The notes beneath the pieces are model-generated. The model did not search any database. It saw only the letters and a program-made list of their open reading frames with translations, and was not told the origin of the DNA. The translations under genes and the position numbers were made by a program. From contig JBJENE010000055.1 in NCBI GenBank assembly GCA_051880035.1, positions 1 to 6,168 on the forward strand: DNA of 6,168 nucleotides, in the 5' to 3' direction. Below are positions 1 through 5,290 of the stretch, one piece after another. Origin of the DNA: Eshraghiella sp051880035 (GTDB taxonomy: Bacteria > Bacillota > Clostridia > Lachnospirales > Lachnospiraceae). Each line of letters starts with the position of its first letter. The stretch's first letter is position 1.

Positions 1-33
1 AAGGTGTGGTGGAATTTACCTCTGCACTGGAAT

Positions 34-1050
34 TTAAAATTTCAAGTCAGCTCTGGAAGGTATATCTAACCCGAAATGTCTGTAGCAATGTTCAGTAACC
101 ATTCTTCCCCTCGGAGTCCTGTTAATAAACCCGTTAAATATCAGATAAGGTTCATATACATCTTCAAGAGTGCCTGCATCTTCACCTAAAGATGCTGCAA
201 GAGTTTCAAGACCAACCGGCCCTCCGCCGTACTTTTCAATTATGGTAAAGAGAATATTACGGTCACTTTTATCAAGACCTTCTTTATCAACTTCTAACAG
301 GTTAAGTGCATAATCTGCCACTTCCTTGGTAATCTTACCGTCGAATTTAACCTGGGCAAAATCCCTTACTCTTTTTAAAAGTCTGTTGGCAAGCCTTGGG
401 GTGCCTCTGGATCTTCTGGCAAGTTCAATCGCACCCTGTTCCTCAATATCCGCATTAAGCACAGCAGCGGAACGGAAAATAATTTTTTGGAGTTCATCTA
501 CGGAATAATATTCCAGACGGTTCACAACTCCGAATCTGTCCCTTAACGGTGCAGTTAAAAGACCTGCCCTTGTGGTAGCTCCGATAAGAGTGAAATGCGG
601 CAGTTCAAGACGGATTGATCTGGCAGTCTGGCCTTTTCCAATCATAATATCAATTGCAAAATCTTCCATGGCCGGATAAAGCACCTCTTCGACCTGTCTG
701 TTCAGGCGGTGGATTTCATCCACAAAAAGTACATCTCCCTCCTGAAGGTTGTTAAGTATGGCAGCCATATCTCCCGGCTTTTCAATAGCCGGTCCGGAGG
801 TGATTTTAATGTTAACTCCCATTTCTGCAGCAATAATTCCTGCAAGCGTTGTCTTTCCAAGTCCCGGCGGACCGTAAAAAAGACAGTGATCCAATGCTTC
901 GCCTCTTTCTTTGGCTGCTTTAATAAAAATGCGGAGATTGTTTTTGATTTTTTCCTGTCCGACATATTCATCAAGGGTCTCAGGCCTTAAATTATTCTCA
1001 ATTCCCGCATCCTCGGACATGAATTCAGTTGTAATTACACGCTTATTCAT
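34..1050 (-). CDS. ruvB: Holliday junction branch migration ATPase RuvB
   Basis: RuvB is the AAA+ motor that drives branch migration of Holliday junctions together with RuvA, in recombinational repair in the cytoplasm. The 338-residue product is normal for the family. Visible motifs are Walker A GPPGLGKTT (residues 60-68), Walker B VLFVDEIHR (107-115), sensor 1 GATTR (157-161), an arginine-finger region APLRDRFG (167-174), sensor 2 RGTPRLANRLLKR (215-227) and the C-terminal winged-helix domain (about 258-338, with GGGPVGLETLA and FINRTPRGR). The ATG at 1050 is chosen because AGGA sits 7 nt before it. An in-frame TTG two codons upstream (1056) would put that AGGA only 1-2 nt from the start, although another AGGA lies 6 nt before the TTG. 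The gene follows ruvA by 24 nt, so the two are clearly co-transcribed. Identity is near certain; only the exact start is open. Confidence 0.98.
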   Translation of the reverse strand: MNKRVITTEFMSEDAGIENNLRPETLDEYVGQEKIKNNLRIFIKAAKERGEALDHCLFYGPPGLGKTTLAGIIAAEMGVNIKITSGPAIEKPGDMAAILNNLQEGDVLFVDEIHRLNRQVEEVLYPAMEDFAIDIMIGKGQTARSIRLELPHFTLIGATTRAGLLTAPLRDRFGVVNRLEYYSVDELQKIIFRSAAVLNADIEEQGAIELARRSRGTPRLANRLLKRVRDFAQVKFDGKITKEVADYALNLLEVDKEGLDKSDRNILFTIIEKYGGGPVGLETLAASLGEDAGTLEDVYEPYLIFNGFINRTPRGRMVTEHCYRHFGLDIPSRADLKF

Positions 1051-1057
1051 ATACAAA

Positions 1058-1061
1058 TCCT
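1058..1061 (-). promoter_or_regulatory. Ribosome binding site deciding the ruvB start
   Basis: On the minus strand an AGGA stands 7 nt before the ATG at 1050. It favours that ATG over the TTG at 1056 as the ruvB start. A second AGGA slightly upstream gives the TTG some support, so the alternative is not excluded. Confidence 0.6.
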
Positions 1062-1074
1062 ATCCTGATAATTA

Positions 1075-1686
1075 TTAAATAAATGCAAGCTTCTTAAGCG
1101 CAGCCTTCAACACGGCTTCTCCGTCCATATCTTCTGATATATCAACACTTCTGACAGCTCTGATGGCATCTGATGAAGAATACCCCAGTGAAACAAGGGC
1201 CTCTATTGCTTCATCACGAGATGTCGTACTCAAACTATCCGGAGTCTTTTCAAAAGTATCCGCTCCGCCTGTAAGCACATCCTCCAGGGAAAGCTTGTCT
1301 TTAAGTTCTATAATAAGCTTCTGGGCAGTCTTGGTACCTATACCGGGAGCACTCCGGATTCGCTTGACATCATCTGATAATACGGCAAGTCTCAGTTCAT
1401 CAGGCGATATAGCTGAAAGAATGCTTAACGCACCCTTCGGACCTATTCCGTTAACCGTAATAAGCAGTTTGAAAATATTAAGGTCATCACGGCTCATAAA
1501 TCCGTATAGATCGAGAATGTCCTCTTTAACATATTGAAAAGTATATATTTTAACGGAGGAACCAACTCCCGGAAGCATGGAAAGAACTGATGTGGGAATC
1601 ATTATCTCATATCCCACTCCGTATGCCTCAACAATTATAGTATTATCATAAATTTCAGTAAGCTCACCTTTGATATATGAAATCAT
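1075..1686 (-). CDS. ruvA: Holliday junction DNA-binding protein RuvA
   Basis: RuvA is the tetrameric junction-binding subunit that loads RuvB rings onto Holliday junctions and holds the junction open. The 203-residue length is usual. The N-terminal OB-fold covers about residues 1-63 and contains the acidic-pin pair E55-D56, the same residue numbers I recall for E. coli RuvA. Two helix-hairpin-helix motifs follow, VNGIGPKGA (78-86) and APGIGTKTAQKL (113-124). A linker (about 135-155) leads to the C-terminal UBA-like domain that contacts RuvB (about 156-200, with EALVSLGYSSSDA). The ATG at 1686 has GAGGTG about 9 nt upstream. The gene lies only 37 nt after the Gx gene but appears to have its own promoter with a candidate LexA box. 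No ruvC is adjacent. Confidence 0.98.
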   Translation of the reverse strand: MISYIKGELTEIYDNTIIVEAYGVGYEIMIPTSVLSMLPGVGSSVKIYTFQYVKEDILDLYGFMSRDDLNIFKLLITVNGIGPKGALSILSAISPDELRLAVLSDDVKRIRSAPGIGTKTAQKLIIELKDKLSLEDVLTGGADTFEKTPDSLSTTSRDEAIEALVSLGYSSSDAIRAVRSVDISEDMDGEAVLKAALKKLAFI

Positions 1687-1717
1687 ACAACATTACACCT
1701 CTGTATTTCTTTTTATA

Positions 1718-1747
1718 AGTTTATCATAAGTGAACATTTGTTTGCAA
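1718..1747 (-). promoter_or_regulatory. Candidate ruvAB promoter (extended -10)
   Basis: On the minus strand TTGCAA (1747-1742) resembles a -35 box. After an 18-nt spacer comes TAAACT (1723-1718), a 4/6 match to TATAAT, preceded by TGA, which gives an extended -10 (TGnTAAACT). Initiation would fall near 1711, leaving a leader of roughly 25 nt with the GAGGTG ribosome site before ruvA. The -35 and spacer overlap the last codons of the upstream Gx gene. This is inferred from pattern and position only. Confidence 0.5.
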
Positions 1748-2263
1748 TATTTTTATTTTTTTGTATAAAAGGCCTCCTAAAACACCGATGGCAATTCCTG
1801 TTACAAGTCCGCTTACAAGAAGAATCGGCAGATAATATCCCATTCTTATGTTCTGCAGTACAATAACTGCAACAATAACCTGTCCTATATTGTGGGCTGC
1901 ACCTCCTGCAATACTTACGCCGATAATACTGAATTTACCTGTTTTTTTAAGTAAATACATCACAATAAGGCTTAATACGGCACCAACGCCGCTAAATATC
2001 ATACCGTAAAGATTTCCAAAGAGAAAATTGGCTATAATAACCCTTATTATGCTTATAAATGCAGCAGGTTTAACACCCATGGAATATAAAATCCACAGTA
2101 TGACCACATTGGCAAGTCCCAGTTTGATTCCCGGAACGGGAACGGGGATTGGAATGATCGACTCAATGTAGCTTAATACCAGTGCCACACTTATAAACAT
2201 TCCGTATAATGCCACATCACTTTTCATGAAATTATTTTTATTTAAGGACTGCATCATAATCAC
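1724..2263 (-). CDS. Gx transporter family membrane protein (EetB-like; 'heptaprenyl diphosphate synthase component I')
   Basis: This is an integral membrane protein of 179 residues. It has the Gx/Hpre_diP_synt_I family signatures SYIES (31-35), PGIKLGLANV (44-53) and a GGAAHNIGQ segment (120-128). Hydrophobic helices lie at about 19-37, 48-62, 66-82, 86-105, 112-136 and 143-168, resembling the S components of ECF-type uptake systems. The old name 'heptaprenyl diphosphate synthase component I' is historical: there are no DDxxD prenyltransferase motifs here. The substrate is unknown, with a quinone or isoprenoid-related role or flavin export/assembly as speculative options. The GTG at 2263 is preceded by GGAG at 6 nt and overlaps the NusG_II gene by 26 nt; ATG codons at residues 3, 4 and 13 are alternatives. 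From memory the same family pair occurs as EetA/EetB in Listeria-type extracellular electron transfer loci. Confidence 0.88.
   Translation of the reverse strand: MIMMQSLNKNNFMKSDVALYGMFISVALVLSYIESIIPIPVPVPGIKLGLANVVILWILYSMGVKPAAFISIIRVIIANFLFGNLYGMIFSGVGAVLSLIVMYLLKKTGKFSIIGVSIAGGAAHNIGQVIVAVIVLQNIRMGYYLPILLVSGLVTGIAIGVLGGLLYKKIKILQTNVHL
1732..1743 (-). promoter_or_regulatory. Candidate LexA/DinR SOS box upstream of ruvA
   Basis: The plus strand reads GAACATTTGTTT, which matches the Gram-positive LexA box core GAAC-N4-GTTC at 7 of 8 fixed positions; the last C is T. It lies between the putative -35 and -10 elements of the ruvA promoter, where a bound repressor would block transcription. 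In Bacillus subtilis ruvAB belongs to the LexA regulon, which fits. The bases also encode Gln-Thr-Asn-Val near the end of the Gx protein, so a chance match within coding sequence is possible. Confidence 0.55.
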
Positions 2264-2642
2264 TGCTTTCTCCGCTTATTACGGTAATAAAGACTTCATT
2301 TGGGAGGCATATGATAGTTTCGCCTACTTTGGAAATATGTCCCATTTTCTCACACAGATGGTCATTACAGGAGGACTGGGCCATATAACATTCCCCATCT
2401 TTAATAACAAGAAGGTTTGAACCGTAAAAAGAAGTTATCGGATACTCTCCGTCTTCTGCCAAAGAATATTCTCCAACAATCTTGTTATCTTGTTTTATTC
2501 GGACAACGCCGCCCGGTTTTTGTGTGTTTCTGAATACAAGAAACAGGCACAGTGCTGCCAAAAGCACCACTGCACCCAGTAAAAAATCGAACTTATGAGA
2601 TTTGAATAATTTTTTTAGGGCATTTTTCTGCACATTTTCCAC
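2238..2642 (-). CDS. NusG domain II-containing membrane-anchored protein (EetA-like)
   Basis: This is a 134-residue protein with a short basic N-terminus, one membrane helix (about 19-37) and an outward-facing domain. The domain matches NusG_II, with a conserved cysteine pattern of C92-x4-C97 (CNDHLC), a GHISKVGE turn, and C112 in CLPN. C85 is a further cysteine. Despite the name it has no KOW or NGN transcription-factor domain and is not a NusG elongation factor. The family's function is unknown, but it recurs beside Rnf, Gx-transporter and flavinylation genes, which suggests an envelope redox or assembly role. The start is a GTG at 2642, inside the end of rnfB (50-nt overlap). A second GTG at 2633 has AGGA about 10 nt upstream and may be the real start. 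Either start implies translational coupling to rnfB. Confidence 0.87.
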   Translation of the reverse strand: MENVQKNALKKLFKSHKFDFLLGAVVLLAALCLFLVFRNTQKPGGVVRIKQDNKIVGEYSLAEDGEYPITSFYGSNLLVIKDGECYMAQSSCNDHLCEKMGHISKVGETIICLPNEVFITVISGESSDYDAVLK

Positions 2643-3384
2643 ATCCTGTACATTTTGTATAATCTATTACCGGCAGGTTATTTTCCATCGTTATGGCACC
2701 GGATTCACATTGTTTTTCACAAAGGGTACATCCGATACATCCGGTTGTACAGGCATCCATAACAGCCTTGCCTTTTCCGTGTGAGGAACAAACAACCGTC
2801 GCAACACCTGTAAGAGGTCTTAACTCAATAAGATTCTTAGGACATATCTGTACACATTTTCCGCAGGCCATACAATGATTTCTGTCTATAACGGCTACTC
2901 CGTTAATAATACTGATGCCTCCGAATTCACATGCCTGAGCGCAGGAACCAAGTCCAAGGCATCCGTATTCACAGGATTTTGCCCCTCCGTTAGGAACCAG
3001 GGCAGCCATACGGCAGTCTTTAACACCTGTATATTTATAATCATCTCCGGCAGTGTCGCAGTTACCGCTGCATCTTACAAATGCTGCCATTTTAACGCCT
3101 TTGGCCACTTCCACGCCCATAATTGAAGCTATTTTTTCTCCTGCGGAGTCTCCTCCCACGGGACATGCGTTTACGGGAGCCTGCCCTTTGGCAATTGCCG
3201 CAGCCAGACCGTCACATCCGGCATATCCGCATCCGCCGCAGTTGTTACCCGGAAGTTCGGCCCTTACCGCAACTTCTTTTTCATCAACTTCTATTTTAAG
3301 TTTTTCACCGGATATTCCAAGGAAAAGTCCAATTAATATACCGGTTCCGCCGACTATTGCAGCAGCTATAATTATACCTGTCAT
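2593..3384 (-). CDS. rnfB: Rnf complex subunit RnfB (ferredoxin-like electron-entry subunit)
   Basis: RnfB passes electrons from reduced ferredoxin into the Rnf complex through a chain of Fe-S clusters on the cytoplasmic face. The 263-residue protein has one N-terminal anchor helix (about 3-24). A Fes-type 4Fe-4S domain follows, with C49-x2-C52-x4-C57-x16-C74. Next come C105, C109 and C124, then four ferredoxin-like cysteine groups. These are C138-x3-C142-x5-C148-x3-C152; C171-x2-C174-x2-C177-x3-C181 (followed by P); C216-x2-C219-x2-C222-x3-C226, with C212 nearby; and C245-x2-C248-x2-C251-x3-C255 (followed by P). This is the long clostridial form, larger than the roughly 190-residue proteobacterial RnfB. 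The ATG at 3384 lies 19 nt after the rnfA stop and has only a weak ribosome site (AAAGG at about 12 nt). Its 3' end overlaps the NusG_II gene. Confidence 0.97.
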   Translation of the reverse strand: MTGIIIAAAIVGGTGILIGLFLGISGEKLKIEVDEKEVAVRAELPGNNCGGCGYAGCDGLAAAIAKGQAPVNACPVGGDSAGEKIASIMGVEVAKGVKMAAFVRCSGNCDTAGDDYKYTGVKDCRMAALVPNGGAKSCEYGCLGLGSCAQACEFGGISIINGVAVIDRNHCMACGKCVQICPKNLIELRPLTGVATVVCSSHGKGKAVMDACTTGCIGCTLCEKQCESGAITMENNLPVIDYTKCTGCGKCAEKCPKKIIQIS

Positions 3385-3403
3385 ATATTCAACCAGCCTT
3401 TCT

Positions 3404-3979
3404 CTAAATTATTCCGGAAAATCCGATAAATGCTATTGCCATCAGTCCTGCCGTTATCAGAGTAATCGGCATTCCCTTGAAGCTTTCCGGCACATCGTTA
3501 TATTCATTGCGCTCGCGGATTCCTGCAAGAATTACAATTGCAATGGTAAATCCCACTGCCGTTCCGAATCCGTTAACCACAGATGTAAGCACATCGTATT
3601 CTTTGGATACATTTGTAAGTGCAACTCCTAGTACCGCACAGTTGGTGGTAATAAGCGGCAGGTATACACCTAATGCCTGATAAAGCGGAGGACTTATCTT
3701 TTTGAGAACCATTTCAACAAACTGTACCAGAGCTGCAATAACAAGGATAAAAACAATTGTATTCAGATATGTAAGTTTGAGTGGTATCAGTACATAATTG
3801 TATATAACAGATGCAAGAAGGGATGAAATGGTAATAACAAAAATTACCGCCGCTCCCATTCCCGATGCGGTTTTTATTTTCCTTGATACCCCAAGGAACG
3901 GACAAAGACCCAAAAACTGGCTTAAAACCACATTATTGACCAAAGCTGAGCCTACAGCAATAAGTAAAAGTGTTTTCAT
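3404..3979 (-). CDS. rnfA: Rnf complex membrane subunit RnfA
   Basis: RnfA is one of the two homologous six-helix membrane subunits (with RnfE) that form the ion-translocating core of the ferredoxin:NAD+ oxidoreductase. The 191-residue length is typical. Its two signature cysteines are present: C26 in LGLCPFLGVS and C114 in TTNCAVLG. In the family these half-sites combine with those of RnfE to hold an intramembrane [2Fe-2S] cluster. Hydrophobic helices lie at about 4-22, 38-62, 70-92, 100-121, 132-153 and 170-190. The ATG at 3979 overlaps the rnfE stop (ATGA, 4 nt) and has AGGAGG 7 nt upstream, so translation is coupled to rnfE. Confidence 0.98.
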   Translation of the reverse strand: MKTLLLIAVGSALVNNVVLSQFLGLCPFLGVSRKIKTASGMGAAVIFVITISSLLASVIYNYVLIPLKLTYLNTIVFILVIAALVQFVEMVLKKISPPLYQALGVYLPLITTNCAVLGVALTNVSKEYDVLTSVVNGFGTAVGFTIAIVILAGIRERNEYNDVPESFKGMPITLITAGLMAIAFIGFSGII

Positions 3980-4689
3980 GCTTTATCCTCCTCTCCCGTC
4001 ACAATGGCTTTCTTACGTCCTGCACAGGCAAAGTTGTTGCAGCCTGCGCAGTTTTCATCCCTGCACATATCCACAATAGGTTTGCCTTTTTTGGTTTTAA
4101 TTTTATTCATTATTGCAACAAGCATTGCAAGTACAAAGAATGCGCCCGGAGCCATTACAAATATGCTTATAGGTTCAAAGCTTGTTGGGTTATTGGCAGG
4201 AATAAAACTATATCCGAAAATTGTTCCTGCTCCGAGAATTTCACGGAAGGCACCGAGAATTGTCAGTGCAAGCGTAAATCCAAGTCCCATTCCGATTCCG
4301 TCAAGCAATGATAAAACAGGCGGATTTTTGGAAGCATATGCTTCGGCACGGCCGAGAATTATACAGTTAACCACGATAAGCGGAATGTATATTCCCAGAG
4401 ATTCATACAGCGGACGGACAAATCCCTGCATAAGAAACTGTACCATTGTTACAAATGAAGCAACAATTACTATATAAGCCGGCATTCTTACCCTGTCAGG
4501 AATTGCTTTTCTGAGCAGTGAAATTAAGAGATTGCTTAATGTCAATACCACTGTCGATGCAAGCCCCATACCGGCACCGTTAATTGCCGAGGTGGTTACG
4601 GCAAGAGTCGGACACATTCCCAGTGTAAGTACAAATGTAGGATTTTCTTTAATTACTCCGTTATAAATACGCTCTATATATTTATTCAT
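3976..4689 (-). CDS. rnfE: Rnf complex membrane subunit RnfE with cysteine-rich C-terminal tail
   Basis: RnfE is the membrane partner of RnfA, homologous to it but of opposite topology. The 237-residue product has six hydrophobic helices (about 18-33, 38-59, 69-89, 97-113, 125-147, 171-194). It carries the two cluster-ligand cysteines, C26 in LGMCPTLAV and C109 in VVNCIILGRAEA. After the last helix comes a lysine-rich stretch and then a tail with C209-x4-C214-x2-C217-x4-C222, which could bind a metal or Fe-S cluster. Positive charge at both ends places the tail on the cytoplasmic side. The start is the ATG at 4689, preceded by GGGAGG with 8-nt spacing and overlapping the rnfG stop by 8 nt. 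A GTG at 4698 would lie inside that ribosome site and is rejected. The RnfE identity is firm; the tail's role is unknown. Confidence 0.97.
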   Translation of the reverse strand: MNKYIERIYNGVIKENPTFVLTLGMCPTLAVTTSAINGAGMGLASTVVLTLSNLLISLLRKAIPDRVRMPAYIVIVASFVTMVQFLMQGFVRPLYESLGIYIPLIVVNCIILGRAEAYASKNPPVLSLLDGIGMGLGFTLALTILGAFREILGAGTIFGYSFIPANNPTSFEPISIFVMAPGAFFVLAMLVAIMNKIKTKKGKPIVDMCRDENCAGCNNFACAGRKKAIVTGEEDKA

Positions 4690-5290
4690 CTGCTTCACCT
4701 CCCAATGCCCTGTATGCAGTCAGTGCACCGTTTACGCCGTCGGTTACGGCCGTTGTTGTTATGGTTGCACTGCTGATGGCGTCAATCTGGTTATCTGAAG
4801 ATTTTCCGCCTTTAACAAATTCTATTCTGTCTGCATTAATTCCTGCAAACTGGGATTTGAATGTGTCTTCTTTGGCTTTCATTCCGAGTCCTGCGGTTTC
4901 GCTTAATTCAAGGAACTCTAAACCGGTTATTGTACCGGACTTGTCAATTCCTACTGTCATTTTAATATTTCCGCCGTATCCGTTTCCGTCGGTAACGGTA
5001 ATTATTAATCCAAGATAATTTCCTGTTGTGTCAAAAGCTTTTACCGCTTCATTGAGTGTTACTGCCTTATATTCTTTATCGATTTCACTTTGTGCAGAAG
5101 CAATTAATGAATCCTCAACAGCCTCTGTTTTCTCAAGTTCGGCAAAAACACTCCGGTAAGCCTCAAGTTTGGCTTTTTCATTTTCTTTTTCAATAGGATC
5201 CTTGGTAATCTTATATACAATTCCAAGAAGTAATCCGGCAACAAGTGTAATTAAAAACAGTGCCAGGGTATCTTTTAATATTTTCTTCAT
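4682..5290 (-). CDS. rnfG: Rnf complex flavoprotein subunit RnfG
   Basis: RnfG is a membrane-anchored subunit with a covalently bound FMN on the outer face of the membrane, relaying electrons within the Rnf complex. The 202-residue protein has one N-terminal helix (about 8-27), a charged linker (30-75) and the FMN-binding domain. That domain shows GYGG (104-107), ETAGLG (131-136) and the flavinylation site D170-A-I-S-S-A-T176, with T176 the expected phosphoester attachment point. The commoner form is SGAT; here the glycine is serine, which is still compatible with the ApbE recognition pattern as I recall it. The ATG at 5290 overlaps the rnfD stop by 4 nt (ATGA) and follows AAGGGGG at 7 nt. 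No ApbE flavin transferase is in the window, so it must be encoded elsewhere. Confidence 0.97.
   Translation of the reverse strand: MKKILKDTLALFLITLVAGLLLGIVYKITKDPIEKENEKAKLEAYRSVFAELEKTEAVEDSLIASAQSEIDKEYKAVTLNEAVKAFDTTGNYLGLIITVTDGNGYGGNIKMTVGIDKSGTITGLEFLELSETAGLGMKAKEDTFKSQFAGINADRIEFVKGGKSSDNQIDAISSATITTTAVTDGVNGALTAYRALGGEADE
4698..4703 (-). promoter_or_regulatory. Ribosome binding site deciding the rnfE start
   Basis: GGGAGG on the minus strand, inside the last codons of rnfG, stands 8 nt before the ATG at 4689. The in-frame GTG at 4698 begins with the last G of this site, so it cannot also be served by it. This makes RnfE three residues shorter than the longest open frame. Confidence 0.8.

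Noticed and set aside
1..33. Possible start of another gene or a terminator downstream of ruvB
   Set aside because: A GAGGT is visible on the minus strand, but no start codon follows at a suitable distance. There is no hairpin with a T-run before the window ends.
2125..2150. Short tandem GGAACG-like repeat in the Gx gene
   Set aside because: It simply encodes alternating Pro with Ile or Val before PGIKLGLAN, a conserved loop of the family. It is too short to be a functional repeat.
1724..2263. Enzyme subunit of heptaprenyl diphosphate synthase
   Set aside because: The name is inherited from a family label. The sequence is a six-helix membrane protein without aspartate-rich prenyltransferase motifs, so a catalytic role is not claimed.
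2238..2642. NusG transcription elongation/antitermination factor
   Set aside because: The protein has a membrane helix and only the NusG_II domain, with no NGN or KOW domain. A transcription role is not supported.
3053..3631. Long plus-strand open frame (192 codons) opposite rnfB and rnfA
   Set aside because: It runs antisense to two unmistakable Rnf genes. Its translation is low-complexity, rich in Ser, Pro and Ala, and matches no family, so it is a shadow of codon bias on the other strand.
4004..4477. Plus-strand open frame of 157 codons opposite rnfE
   Set aside because: It is antisense to rnfE, has no recognisable domain, and is a shadow frame like the other plus-strand frames in the window.
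4687..4698. RnfE starting at the GTG at 4698
   Set aside because: That GTG begins inside the GGGAGG ribosome site, which is ideally spaced for the ATG at 4689.
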